The notes: generated by a model from the letters alone, not told the origin. 64,000 nucleotides of DNA from Moraxella caprae DSM 19149 (GCF_000426885.1 NZ_AUGF01000006.1:38638-102637); one strand, 5' to 3'. Numbered from the stretch's first letter, positions 50,491 through 60,104 are shown. Made by a program: numbers and translations.

Positions 50491-50577
50491 GCAAAATTTT
50501 TGAAAAATTGGTAAAATAAGCGTTTTATTCTATTTTACCCCTTTGATAAGGTTACCCCTTAACAAAGCAATACAGCC

Positions 50578-50607
50578 AAAATAGACAAGCAAGCCTTGTC
50601 TATTTTT
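50578..50607 (+). terminator. Intra-operon terminator-like hairpin
   Basis: AAAATAGACAAG with CTTGTCTATTTTT around a 5-nt loop. It lies between the binding-protein genes and the permease genes, and would make the binding proteins more abundant than the permeases, a common pattern in such operons. Confidence 0.7.
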
Positions 50608-50650
50608 ATTGAACAGCCATCAACACAATAACCACAAAGACCGCCACACC

Positions 50651-51382
50651 ATGTTAGAACTCCACGGATACACCGATTTACTTTGGCAAGGCACGATTTT
50701 AACCGTCAAATTAGGCGTAACGAGCCTGATTTTCGGCTTGATTTTCGGGCTATTGGGGGCGACTGCCAAGCTCTCTAATATTTGGCTGTTTAAAAACCTT
50801 GCCAACATCTACACAACGGTGGTGCGTGGCATTCCTGAACTCTTGGTAGTCTTTGCCATCTATTTTGGGGGCGATATTCTTGTATCGTTTATTGCCAAAG
50901 AAGTCTTTGGTTATGGCGGACGGATTGACATTGGTAGTTTTTGGCCGGGTGTGGTCGCCCTATCGGTCATGTTTGGGGCGTATGCCACCGAAGTGTTTCG
51001 CATGGCAATCCAAGAGATTCCCAAAGGACAATGGGAAGCCTCCCAATCACTAGGCATGCGACCTGCTCAGACCTTTTTTCGCATTATCCTGCCACAGATG
51101 TGGGTGGTTGCCTTACCTGGTTTGGGCAATTTGTTTTTGGTGCTATTAAAAGACACCGCCCTTGTCTCGCTCATCGGGCTTAAAGATTTGATTTATTATT
51201 CATCTCGTGCCGCCCAGTCCACCCAAGAACCTTTTACCTTTTATCTTGTGGCAGCTCTTATTTATCTATGCCTGACAGCGGTCGTCACTGCCTGCATCAG
51301 TTTTGGCGAGTGGCGAGCCAATCCCGCCAAACGTTACGCCCAAAAATTACTTAAACAAAAACATACAGGGGCAAACGCATGA
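50651..51382 (+). CDS. Amino acid ABC permease (HisQ-type)
   Basis: 243 residues with about five hydrophobic helices. The EAA loop that contacts the ATPase is EASQSLGMRPAQTFFRIILP near 135-154. The family opening aligns from MLELHGYTDLLWQGTILTVK, so I start at ATG 50651 rather than the upstream in-frame ATG at 50609. It forms a heterodimer with the next permease, with which it overlaps by 4 bp. Confidence 0.93.
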   Translation: MLELHGYTDLLWQGTILTVKLGVTSLIFGLIFGLLGATAKLSNIWLFKNLANIYTTVVRGIPELLVVFAIYFGGDILVSFIAKEVFGYGGRIDIGSFWPGVVALSVMFGAYATEVFRMAIQEIPKGQWEASQSLGMRPAQTFFRIILPQMWVVALPGLGNLFLVLLKDTALVSLIGLKDLIYYSSRAAQSTQEPFTFYLVAALIYLCLTAVVTACISFGEWRANPAKRYAQKLLKQKHTGANA

Positions 51383-52086
51383 GCTGGAACTGGCAAGCGA
51401 TTATCACGCACTTTCCCGAACTTCTAAAAGCCTCCATCACCACCTTGGAGCTTGTGGTATTATCCAGTGTCATCGGGCTGATTTTTGGGGTGGTTTTGGC
51501 ACTGCTTAGACTCTCCAAAAATCCTTTGGTGCAGGTTTTTCCTTTTTTATACATTTTCTTTTTTCGTGGCACGCCCTTATTGGTGCAGATTTTTCTGATT
51601 TATTATGGTCTTGGGCAGTTTAAAGCCATTCAAGAGAGCGTGCTGTGGAAGCCTGTGCTTAGTCAAGCCTACTGGTGTGCCATCATCGCCTTTACGCTAA
51701 ACACCGCCGCTTATGTCGCTGAGATTGTGCGTGGGGCGATACAGGCAGTTCCTCGTGGCGAGCTTGAAGCGGCGGACGCTTTGGGCATGTCGCCTGTGCA
51801 GAAATTTACCCGCATTACCCTGCCCCGTGCCTTTGGGATTATGATACCTGCATACAGCAACGAAGTGATTTTTATGCTCAAAGGTTCGGCACTGGCAAGC
51901 ACCATCACGGTCATGGACTTGATGTACGCCTCTAAAGTCATCATCGCCAAGACGTACCTGACCTTAGAGATTTATTTTGCTGCAGGTATCATCTATCTGC
52001 TTATCTCATGGTTGATATTAGCACTGTTTCGCTTATTTGACCGCTCATTTAATAAGCACAAAAGATATAATCCTGTTCAAAAATAA
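51379..52086 (+). CDS. Amino acid ABC permease (HisM-type)
   Basis: 235 residues with about five hydrophobic helices, beginning MSWNWQAIITHFPELLKAS. The EAA loop is ELEAADALGMSPVQKFTRIT, then LPRAFGIM near 127-154. Pairs with the HisQ-type permease upstream (ATGA overlap). It is the last gene of the transporter operon, ending in a terminator 2 bp later. Confidence 0.93.
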   Translation: MSWNWQAIITHFPELLKASITTLELVVLSSVIGLIFGVVLALLRLSKNPLVQVFPFLYIFFFRGTPLLVQIFLIYYGLGQFKAIQESVLWKPVLSQAYWCAIIAFTLNTAAYVAEIVRGAIQAVPRGELEAADALGMSPVQKFTRITLPRAFGIMIPAYSNEVIFMLKGSALASTITVMDLMYASKVIIAKTYLTLEIYFAAGIIYLLISWLILALFRLFDRSFNKHKRYNPVQK

Positions 52087-52087
52087 C

Positions 52088-52115
52088 AAAAACGGCAACT
52101 TGGTTTGCCGTTTTT
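52088..52115 (+). terminator. Transporter operon terminator
   Basis: AAAAACGGCAA and TTTGCCGTTTTT pair around CTTGG, directly after the stop. Confidence 0.85.
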
Positions 52116-52213
52116 GTTTGTTACAAGCTCATCTTTAACCCCCAAAAATCTCTTGATATTTTGGAAAGTACATCCACCGAACCCCAAAAAATACCACAAA
52201 TCCACATAAAATA

Positions 52214-52740
52214 AAGCAGGCCCACCTTCTGTATTTGCAATGAAAATCACGAAAAATCGCCCGTTTTTCAAGGAAAAAGTGAAGCTTGATGGTTATTCTA
52301 TCAAACAAGCTTTTAAATTCGAGCCACAATCCGAACCATTCAACTGGGTAAATTTTAAGAATTTTACACTCTACAAAATGAAAAAGTACCACGGTTTTTC
52401 GTTCGTGGTGAGCTAAGCCTGCCCATGACGGAAACCGACCCGCAGGCAAGCTTGTGGCGAACGGTTTGTGTGGTAAAATTCAATTTTGTTAGCTGTAACT
52501 TAATTTTTTAAATTTAAGCGGTTGGATAGCCATTTTTCATGCAAAATTGATTGCAATTTTAAGTTTTCACTTCGCTCTTAGCTTAAGACGCTAACTTATT
52601 GATTGTCTGACAATTATTTTTTGGATTGTAGGGGCAAATTGCAATTTTCCCTTGATAAATCAATCACTTGTATGGATTTGAGAATGGGGTAGTTTTCATC
52701 TTATTTTATAAGAATATTATCAATGGTAGGCATGCCCTAG
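52214..52740. repeat. R1 element interrupted by other repeats (about 527 bp)
   Basis: The left part (GTATTTGCAATGAAAAT, TTTTTCAAGGAAAAAGTGAA, TTGATGG...CTATCAA palindrome) and the right part (CCATTTTTCATGCAAA, GGTAGGCATGCCCTAG) match R1. Between them lies extra DNA resembling R2 (GTTCGTGGTGAGC, GGCGAACGGTT, 52380-52475) and an R3 palindrome (52627-52652). It appears to be a nested or composite insertion. The left terminus is degenerate. The 742-bp gap 52087-52828 has no coding frame. Confidence 0.65.
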
Positions 52741-52828
52741 TATTTTAGCAGGTTTTGGGCGGATTGAAAAATAGATAATGGGTGGGTATAATGGCACAAA
52801 TTTCCCATTATCAACCCACCAAATCGCC

Positions 52829-53191
52829 ATGTCCGAATTTAACAAAACCAAAGGGCTAAAACGCATCATCAATACGCTGTCGTATTCCAAAGACGGCTTT
52901 AAGGCGGCCATCAAAGAGCCTGCGATTTTTCAGCTTATCCTGCTCCATATGCCTTTGATAATCCTTGCGTTGTGGCTCGATATGGCGTTGGCGGTCAAGA
53001 TGATGCTTGTGGCAGGGTCGTTTTTGTCGCTCATTGTGGAATTTTTTAATACCGCCCTAGAAGCTGCCGTTGACCACACATCTATGGAGCATCACCCCCT
53101 TGCCAAAATCGCCAAAGATGTCGGCTCGTCCGCTCAGTCGCTGGCACTTATTTTGGTGGCGGTGCTGTGGGGCATGGCGATGTTTGGATAA
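52829..53191 (+). CDS. dgkA: Diacylglycerol kinase
   Basis: Phosphorylates diacylglycerol left over from envelope lipid metabolism. 120 residues with three hydrophobic helices. The signature EFFNTALEAAVDHTSMEHHP near 72-91 aligns with the E. coli EILNSAIEAVVDR region, with the catalytic Glu. The start is taken at ATG 52829 (MSEFNKTKGLKRI), since an upstream in-frame ATG at 52778 adds 17 residues unlike the family. It ends in a terminator. Confidence 0.94.
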   Translation: MSEFNKTKGLKRIINTLSYSKDGFKAAIKEPAIFQLILLHMPLIILALWLDMALAVKMMLVAGSFLSLIVEFFNTALEAAVDHTSMEHHPLAKIAKDVGSSAQSLALILVAVLWGMAMFG

Positions 53192-53196
53192 AAACA

Positions 53197-53220
53197 AAAA
53201 GAGCAAAAATTTGCTCTTTT
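53197..53220. terminator. Terminator between dgkA and DUF423 gene
   Basis: AAAAGAGCAAA and TTTGCTCTTTT form a stem with a 2-nt loop; A- and T-rich on both sides, so likely bidirectional. Confidence 0.75.
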
Positions 53221-53246
53221 ATCATAATTAATCATCAATCAACCCA

Positions 53247-53612
53247 TCAGCCATCCGACTTCTTGACAAAAACCAACATCAGCCATCCGATGATGAGTAG
53301 CGTTCCACCCATCGGGGTTATCGCCCCAAGCCATCTAGGCATCCCCAGTGCCATCAAGTAAAGCGTACCACTAAAAATGGCAATGCCTATTTGCAAGGTC
53401 ATGGCAACCCTATGAATGCGATAGGCAGATACCGCCCCCAATACGCCCAACGCCAATATCCCCAAGCCATGCACGAACAGATAGAGTGTGGCGGTCTGCC
53501 AAATATCAAGCTCATAAGGCGTGGCGATTTTCTTTAAGCCGTGAGCCCCAAACGCCCCGAGTGCCACCGCTGTCGCAAGGTTCACGCCTGCTACTTTTAT
53601 CCAGTTTATCAT
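53247..53612 (-). CDS. DUF423 family membrane protein
   Basis: 121 residues with four hydrophobic helices. VALGAFGAHGLKKI near 15-28 and FSGTLYLMALGMPRWLGAIT, then PMGGTLLIIGWL are characteristic of DUF423 (YgdD-like) proteins. The function is unknown. The stop of rpoH lies 17 bp upstream, so it may be co-transcribed with it. Confidence 0.85.
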   Translation of the reverse strand: MINWIKVAGVNLATAVALGAFGAHGLKKIATPYELDIWQTATLYLFVHGLGILALGVLGAVSAYRIHRVAMTLQIGIAIFSGTLYLMALGMPRWLGAITPMGGTLLIIGWLMLVFVKKSDG

Positions 53613-53629
53613 TTGTTCATCTGTTCGTT

Positions 53630-54847
53630 CTAATCAAAAAGCATGTTATCAATGGTCATTGCTTCACGGATTTTATCCATGGCATTTTTCTCAATCTGAC
53701 GCACCCGCTCGGCTGAGATGTTATAAACCGCTGCTAAGTCATGCAAGGTGGATTTTTGGTCGGCAAGCCAACGCTGAGTGATGATGTCTCGAGAGCGCTC
53801 ATCCAAGCCGTCCATCGCTTCTTTTAGGGCGGTGGTCGTATTCTCTTCCCAGTCAGCATCTTCGACCATCTCGGCAGGATTGACCCCATCTTCTAAAAAA
53901 AGCTGGGGAGCATAACGCCCATCTTCATCGTCAGAGTCTTGTAACTCAAAGGACGCATCATAACTGGTCAAGCGTGATTCCATTTCTAGGACTTGCTTGA
54001 CCGTGACGTTTAGGTCTTTGGCGATGGCTTCGGCTTCCTCTAAGGTAAGCTGATTGCTTGATTTTTTAAGGCTACGCAAATTAAAAAACAGCTTGCGGTG
54101 TGCTTTGGTGGTGGCAACTTTGACAATCCGCCAATTTTTGATGACAAATTCATGAATCTCCGCCTTAATCCAATGCACCGCAAAGCTCACAAGGCGTACG
54201 CCCTTGGTAGGGTCAAAGCGTTTGACCGCTTTCATGAGTCCCAAATTACCTTCTTGAATCAAATCCGCCTGCGACAGACCATAACCTGAATAACTGCGTG
54301 CGATGTGTATCACAAACCGCAAATGACTCATGACCAGTAGCCGTGCCGCTTCCACATCGCCATCTTGATAGTACCGCTCGGCAAGCTCTCGCTCTTCATC
54401 GGGGGTTAGGATAGGAATCTGATGTACGGTATTGATGTACGCCCCCAAATTCACCCCTGGGGCGGTCAAATTGGTGGGCATGGCAGGCACCAAATCCTTG
54501 GTGGCGACGTCATAGCGTGGTACGGCATTCGGGGCATGACTGGCAAGCACAGGGGCAAGGCTCGCCCCATCATGGGACTGCTCGTCCGTTTCTAATTCAC
54601 TCTCTGACTCATCCAATGCCAGCTCATCAGCGTCATCAATCTCATGAAAGCCGTCCAATTCGTCTAATTCATCAGATAACAACTCATCAGACAGTAGCTC
54701 ATCAGAAAAACCGTCAAGCTCATCCAATCCATCATCCAACTCATCTTCATCTAACATATCAGACGACTTAAAATCACGCTCATCGGCATAATCACCGCCA
54801 TAATCGTCAAAGTCATCAAAACCATCATAATCATAATTTTTGGGCAT
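53630..54847 (-). CDS. rpoH: Sigma-32 heat-shock factor with acidic N-terminal extension
   Basis: 405 residues against about 285 in E. coli. Residues about 123-405 are a normal RpoH: sigma region 2 (YGLSQADLIQEGNLGLMKAV), the RpoH box HRKLFFNLRSLKK near 258, and region 4 helix-turn-helix (LAAVYNISAERVRQIEKNAM). The first about 120 residues are unusually acidic and low-complexity, including the near-tandem SDELLSDELLSDELDELDGF. An internal start MPTNLTAPGVNLG at residue 123 would give a standard-size protein, but the extension has no stops and begins with a purine-rich ribosome site, so I include it. Whether it is translated is unproven. Confidence 0.9.
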   Translation of the reverse strand: MPKNYDYDGFDDFDDYGGDYADERDFKSSDMLDEDELDDGLDELDGFSDELLSDELLSDELDELDGFHEIDDADELALDESESELETDEQSHDGASLAPVLASHAPNAVPRYDVATKDLVPAMPTNLTAPGVNLGAYINTVHQIPILTPDEERELAERYYQDGDVEAARLLVMSHLRFVIHIARSYSGYGLSQADLIQEGNLGLMKAVKRFDPTKGVRLVSFAVHWIKAEIHEFVIKNWRIVKVATTKAHRKLFFNLRSLKKSSNQLTLEEAEAIAKDLNVTVKQVLEMESRLTSYDASFELQDSDDEDGRYAPQLFLEDGVNPAEMVEDADWEENTTTALKEAMDGLDERSRDIITQRWLADQKSTLHDLAAVYNISAERVRQIEKNAMDKIREAMTIDNMLFD

Positions 54848-54948
54848 GTTTTCTTTCTACCAACAAATCATCAGTTTAAATATCTTAAATATCACCCCAT
54901 TTTAAGCCGAAATCCGCCCAAATGCTAGCGATTTTTACACCTTTTTGT

Positions 54949-55168
54949 TAGGACGTGTGAACATTGATAACATTTATTAACATTTGGTGAAATTTTATGA
55001 TTTTAAATTATTTTTGCATGAAAAATGGTTAAATCTTGTGGCTCGAAGTCAAAAGCTTGTCTGATAGAACGACCATCAAACTTCACTTTTTCCTTGAAAA
55101 ACAGGCGATTCCCTTGCTTTTTTAAACAGGTATTTTTCATTGCAAATACCAACGTTCAACACGCTCTA
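54949..55168. repeat. R1 element, full copy (220 bp)
   Basis: Ends TAGGACGTGTGAACATTG and CGTTCAACACGCTCTA, inverted. It is oriented opposite to the copies at 25.0 and 45.5 kb. The interior TTGTCTGATAGAACGACCAT, continuing CAAAC, forms the same palindrome with one G-U. Its right end supplies the last residues and stop codon of the TusA-like gene. It fills most of the 308-bp gap 54848-55155. Confidence 0.85.
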
Positions 55169-55518
55169 ATCAAAAAGTGAAAGATTGTATCTGTTTGCCC
55201 ATACGCCCATGTCTTGACCGTCAGCCCGTTTTTTTGGCAATACGCCACAAGGTCGGTTTGTGAATTTTTATCGGTGGCAAGCAGATACAACCCCCGCCCT
55301 GCCCCCACATCTCGCAAGGTTACTTTTGCCTTTAACAAAGGCATGGGGCAAGGCAGACGGCGTGCATCAAAAAAATGACTGACACACGCCACATCATCGG
55401 CGGTTATCAGACGCTCAGTCAACGCAAAATGCAAAGCATCCGTCATATTAACATCATCTGCCACATCAGCAGGCACAATGTCATAAATAAGGTCAAAAAC
55501 AGCGGATAAATCGGTCAT
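55156..55518 (-). CDS. TusA/SirA-like sulfur carrier protein
   Basis: 120 residues. The catalytic CPxP motif is DARRLPCPMPLLKAKVTL near 51-68; the Cys carries a persulfide in TusA-type proteins that donate sulfur to tRNA thiolation or molybdenum cofactor synthesis. An N-terminal extension of about 45 residues is absent in E. coli TusA. The last residues LIRAC and the stop are encoded by the end of an R1 element, meaning the original C-terminus was replaced. Confidence 0.8.
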   Translation of the reverse strand: MTDLSAVFDLIYDIVPADVADDVNMTDALHFALTERLITADDVACVSHFFDARRLPCPMPLLKAKVTLRDVGAGRGLYLLATDKNSQTDLVAYCQKNGLTVKTWAYGQTDTIFHFLIRAC

Positions 55519-55860
55519 GGCAATGGCTCAAAATGGGCTAAAAAAATGGCTTAAAAACAGCTTAGAATAACCCATCATGGGGGCAAATCCATGCCTTTAC
55601 AAGACAACCATAGAGCAAATCCTAGTTTGGATAATGTCCACATTATTTTTTATAAAAGCCAAATCATTATGTTTCTTATGTCAATTTTTGGCATGATGTA
55701 AAATAAAACAGACACCACCATAAACAAACCCACGTCGCTTAATACCTCATCCATTTACAAAAACCTTTAATAAAAATAACGCAGGTTCACTAAAATTCTG
55801 ATAAGATAATGCATGATTTGGCAATTTCGCCAATATTTACTTTATTTGATAGGATACTCC
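55519..55860. other. Gap between TusA-like gene and yidB
   Basis: 342 bp without ORF. It holds the divergent promoters of the two genes, but I see no strong -35/-10 pair, terminator or known repeat. AGGA 6 nt before 55861 is the yidB ribosome site. Confidence 0.6.
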
Positions 55861-56559
55861 ATGAGTTTATTACAAAACATCATCACCCAAGTCGCCCAAA
55901 ATGCCCTAACAGGCGGTCAAGCCCAACAGCAAAACAGCGGACTCGGTGGCATGCTAGGTAGCGTACTTGGCGGTCAAGCCCAACAAAACAGCGGTCTGGG
56001 CGGTATGCTTGGGCAAGTGATGGCAAGTCAGCTTGGCGGTGGTCAATCCCAAGCCCAAGGCGGACTAGGCGGTATGCTAGGCTCGCTCCTAGGCGGTGGG
56101 CAGACTCGCCAAAACGTCCCTGCCAGTGACCTAGGCAGTGTATTGGGTCAAGTGCTTGGCAGTCAGTCCGCCCAACAAAAAGGCGGGTTTAACAAAAACA
56201 CCCTACTCCTTGCTCTTATCCCCATCGTGCTGGGCTATATCCAAAAAAATGGCGGTCTGTCAGGCGTGCTTGCCAAATTCCAAGGCAACGGACTGGGCAA
56301 TAAAGCCCAATCATGGGTAAACATCGATACCGATAATGACGGACTAGACGCCCAAGACGTGATGAGTCTGTTTGGCAAAGATGAGATTAACCGTGCCTGT
56401 CAGCAAACAGGAGCCAGCGAGACAGAAGTCTGCCAAGGCATTGCCGAGCTACTGCCACAAGTGGTGAACGACCTAACCCCCAATGGCGACCTAGCCACCG
56501 AAAACGAAGCCAATGCCGAGATTAGTCAGATTTTACAGCAGGTGAATACCAATCGCTAG
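55861..56559 (+). CDS. YidB-like DUF937 protein with Gly/Gln repeats
   Basis: 232 residues. The start MSLLQNIITQVAQNAL is typical of YidB, and VNIDTDNDGLDAQDVMSLFG near 150 resembles a calcium-binding EF-hand-like loop (DxDNDG). In between, roughly three imperfect repeats of NSGLGGMLGSVLGGQAQQ (residues about 24-75) form a low-complexity segment. The cytoplasmic protein has no known enzymatic function; it is often next to stress or envelope genes. The ATG at 55861 has AGGA upstream; the upstream in-frame start at 55813 is not supported. Confidence 0.8.
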   Translation: MSLLQNIITQVAQNALTGGQAQQQNSGLGGMLGSVLGGQAQQNSGLGGMLGQVMASQLGGGQSQAQGGLGGMLGSLLGGGQTRQNVPASDLGSVLGQVLGSQSAQQKGGFNKNTLLLALIPIVLGYIQKNGGLSGVLAKFQGNGLGNKAQSWVNIDTDNDGLDAQDVMSLFGKDEINRACQQTGASETEVCQGIAELLPQVVNDLTPNGDLATENEANAEISQILQQVNTNR

Positions 56560-56703
56560 TGATTAATTCAAGCCATTTTAATAGGGTGCTTAACTGCACC
56601 TTATTATTTTTAAAAGAGGTACAATTCTTATCTTCGGCTTAATTTACCAAAGTAAATAGTATTCACCCATCTAACATACCCATCCCGCCAAAGGCATGAC
56701 CTC

Positions 56704-57768
56704 ATGATAACCATTTTAGCTGATGAAAATATCGCCCATTTGGATGATTATTTTTGCCATGAGAATACCACACTCATCAAATTAAAAGGGCGTGAGATTA
56801 ACCAATCCGCCATCCACAAATACAACCCAACCGCCCTACTCATTCGCTCGGTAACACCCATCAATGCCGACACCATTGCCAACCCCCATAACATCAAATT
56901 TATCGGCTCGGCAACCATTGGTACAGACCATGTGGATAATGAATTTATTCATTTTAACAATATCCATTTTGCCAATGCCAAAGGGTCAAGCAAACATTCG
57001 GTTGCTCAATATGTTATTACCGCCATTTTAACTAAATTTCCCAACTCAATCCATAAAAAAATAACACTGGGCATTATTGGCTTGGGCAATATCGGATCAG
57101 TGCTTGCCAAATATGCCAAGGACTTAAATTGGGATATTTTAGGATATGATCCTTATTTACCAACATCGGACATTAATAACGCAAATTTTAATGAATTATT
57201 AGCAAATAGCGACATTATCTCCATTCATACGCCATTAACCAAAACAGGCGATTATCCTACTTATCAATTATTTGATAAATCCGTTTTTGAACAATTAAAA
57301 AACAACGCCATTTTAATCAATACCGCTCGGGGTGAGATTATCCGACAAGATGATTTATTATGGGCAATGGATAATAAAAATTTAAATGCAATATTAGACG
57401 TGTTTCCTTTTGAGCCAACCATTGATAAGGCACTGCTTGATAACCTTACCCTTGCCACACCCCACATTGCAGGCTATACCCTAGACGGCAAGTTGCGTGG
57501 GACAGACATGATTTATCAGGCATTTTGTGAGCATTTTAATTTACCTATTTTACAAAATATGGATAAGTTATTACCGCCCAATCCTTACCATTGGCAAACA
57601 TTAAAAAATGAATTATTAAAAGGAAATGCCGATATTTTAAAAAGCTATTATGACATTTTAAAAGATGACAACGAGTTACGCCACATTTGCACCAATAACG
57701 TACATGGAGCGGATTTTGATAAATTAAGAAAAGAATATGATTTAAAAAGAGAATGGCTTTATGACTAA
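56704..57768 (+). CDS. pdxB: Erythronate-4-phosphate dehydrogenase
   Basis: Second step of pyridoxal 5'-phosphate synthesis. 354 residues. It has the NAD-binding GLGNIGSVLAKYAKDLNWDI near 124, catalytic-domain NTARGEIIRQDDLLWAM near 215, and the C-terminal dimerisation domain of PdxB. MITILADENIAHLDDYF aligns with the family start. It overlaps epmA by 8 bp. Codon use is AT-rich compared with the neighbours. Confidence 0.95.
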   Translation: MITILADENIAHLDDYFCHENTTLIKLKGREINQSAIHKYNPTALLIRSVTPINADTIANPHNIKFIGSATIGTDHVDNEFIHFNNIHFANAKGSSKHSVAQYVITAILTKFPNSIHKKITLGIIGLGNIGSVLAKYAKDLNWDILGYDPYLPTSDINNANFNELLANSDIISIHTPLTKTGDYPTYQLFDKSVFEQLKNNAILINTARGEIIRQDDLLWAMDNKNLNAILDVFPFEPTIDKALLDNLTLATPHIAGYTLDGKLRGTDMIYQAFCEHFNLPILQNMDKLLPPNPYHWQTLKNELLKGNADILKSYYDILKDDNELRHICTNNVHGADFDKLRKEYDLKREWLYD

Positions 57769-58729
57769 TACCGATTACCGCCCAAGCATGACCTTAGATT
57801 TGGCAATGAGTAAAGCTGAGATGATTGGCGACATTCGTCAGTTTTTTAAAAGTCGGGGTGTGTTAGAGATTACCACGCCCATACTATCCAATCATGGCAA
57901 TACCGATATTTTTATAGAAAGTGTGAGTGTCAATTTTAAACAAACTGGTCAATTAAAAACAGGTTATCTACACACATCGCCAGAATTTGCCATGAAAAGA
58001 GTATTGGCGGATTATCAAATACCGATTTATCAAATTTGTCAAGTGTTTCGTGATAATGAAAAAGGGCATAAACATAATATAGAATTTACCATGTTAGAAT
58101 GGTATCGTCCGCATTTTAGTTTGGACGATTTGGCAAATGAATTAAATGCTCTCATCGGCGTGGCACTGCATAAAAATCTACCCTTTAAAACCTATCGCTA
58201 CGCCCAAGCCTTTATGGACATGCTCGGCATTCACCCTTTTTCTGCCGACATTGAGACACTACGACAAACGGCATTACAGCAGGGCATCAACCTAGATATG
58301 GGCGATGATAAACAGGGTTGGCTGGATTTGTTATTTAGTCATGCGATAGAGCCGACTTTGGGGTTTGATTTGCCAACACTCATCACCGATTATCCTGTGG
58401 CGACTGCGTCTTTGGCAAAAGTGGCGACAGACGTGGACGGTCATACTGTTGCCAAACGCTTTGAGCTGTATATCAACGGCATAGAGATTGCCAATGCTTA
58501 TGATGAGCTTGCCAGTGGCGATGAGCTGTATCAGCGATTTACACAGGACAATGTTGAGCGGGCAAAACTAGGCTTGCCAATCATGCCGATTGATACAAAC
58601 CTAATCCGTGCGTGCGATGATTTACCGCCATGTAGTGGGATTGCGTTGGGGCTTGACCGTCTGTTTATGGTGCGTGAGAAGCTCTCTGACATTAGTGAGG
58701 CAGTGATGATGATGACGGATAGGGCGTGA
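57761..58729 (+). CDS. epmA: Elongation factor P beta-lysine ligase
   Basis: Lysyl-tRNA synthetase-like enzyme that attaches beta-lysine to EF-P. 322 residues with class II motifs: TGYLHTSPEFAMKRVLADYQ near 67-86, YQICQVFRDNEKGHKHNIEF near 90 and the C-terminal GIALGLDRLFMVREKL. The anticodon-binding domain of full-length LysRS is missing, as expected for EpmA. efp and epmB are not in this window. Convergent with trmD, which ends 0 bp away. Confidence 0.96.
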   Translation: MTNTDYRPSMTLDLAMSKAEMIGDIRQFFKSRGVLEITTPILSNHGNTDIFIESVSVNFKQTGQLKTGYLHTSPEFAMKRVLADYQIPIYQICQVFRDNEKGHKHNIEFTMLEWYRPHFSLDDLANELNALIGVALHKNLPFKTYRYAQAFMDMLGIHPFSADIETLRQTALQQGINLDMGDDKQGWLDLLFSHAIEPTLGFDLPTLITDYPVATASLAKVATDVDGHTVAKRFELYINGIEIANAYDELASGDELYQRFTQDNVERAKLGLPIMPIDTNLIRACDDLPPCSGIALGLDRLFMVREKLSDISEAVMMMTDRA

Positions 58730-59488
58730 CTATTCATTAAGCTCCGCCAACCACTTCGCCTGCTCTTTGGTGGGTTTAAACTGCTCCCATAAGTCAGGGC
58801 GACGCTCTTTGGTGCGTTTGACTTGCTCTAAAAACCGCCATTTGGCAATATTGGCATGATGACCCGACAGCAGGACATCAGGGACTTTTTTATCCTTAAA
58901 AATCAGAGGCTTGGTATAGTGGGGGCAATCTAGTAGCCCATCGACAAAGCTGTCTTCTAGGGCGGATTGGTCATCATTCATCACGCTTGGCAGACGGCGA
59001 ATGACGCTATCCATCAGCACCATCGCAGGTAGCTCGCCCCCTGTCAGCACATAGTCACCAATGGAAATCTCGCCATCGACATAGGCACTAAGTAGCCTTT
59101 CATCAATGCCTTCATAACGCCCACACAGCAGTATCATGCCATCGAACTGGCTACATTCTACCACCGTCTGTTCATCTAGGGTCTTGCCCTGTGGCGACAG
59201 ATAGATGACAGGGCAGGTAGGGTTATCCTTACCCACGCTCCCAAAATACTCATCAGCTAGGGCTTTGGCGTGCAATATCGCCTGCTCCAATGGCTCGGCA
59301 AGCATGACCATGCCCGGCCCCCCGCCAAAGGGGCGCTCGTCAATCCGCCGATAGTTATCCGCGGTAAAATCTCTGGGGTTAATGGTATGTACCACCACCT
59401 GTCCACGCCCCACCGCACGCCCCGTAATGCCATACTCTGTGGTCGCCCCGAACATCTGGGGCAAGATACTAATGACCGCAAAAAACAT
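58730..59488 (-). CDS. trmD: tRNA (guanine-37-N1) methyltransferase
   Basis: Methylates G37 of tRNAs with SAM, preventing frameshifting. 252 residues. SPOUT knot motifs: [20 protein letters not shown] near 112 and [20 protein letters not shown] near 130. In most gammaproteobacteria it is flanked by rpsP-rimM and rplS; here it sits alone, followed 6 bp upstream (transcriptionally) by coaD, so the rpsP operon has been broken up. Confidence 0.97.
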   Translation of the reverse strand: MFFAVISILPQMFGATTEYGITGRAVGRGQVVVHTINPRDFTADNYRRIDERPFGGGPGMVMLAEPLEQAILHAKALADEYFGSVGKDNPTCPVIYLSPQGKTLDEQTVVECSQFDGMILLCGRYEGIDERLLSAYVDGEISIGDYVLTGGELPAMVLMDSVIRRLPSVMNDDQSALEDSFVDGLLDCPHYTKPLIFKDKKVPDVLLSGHHANIAKWRFLEQVKRTKERRPDLWEQFKPTKEQAKWLAELNE

Positions 59489-59494
59489 GACGTC

Positions 59495-59995
<501 letters not shown>

Positions 59996-60078
59996 CTAGA
60001 AATGATATTAAAAAGTGCTTATGGTAGCAAATTTTTGGCGGTTTTGGGGATTTTATTTTAAATTTTTATAAAAAAAGA

Positions 60079-60104
60079 AAAAGCCGAACTGTTGTCCAGC
60101 TTTT
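60079..60104 (-). terminator. nfsA terminator
   Basis: On the minus strand AAAAGCTGGAC and GTTCGGCTTTT pair around AACA with a T-run, 21 bp after the nfsA stop. Confidence 0.7.

Noticed and set aside
53630..54480. RpoH starting at the internal MPTNL codon
   Set aside because: No clear ribosome site is visible there and the acidic extension is open with a purine-rich site before its own ATG, though this remains a possible alternative.
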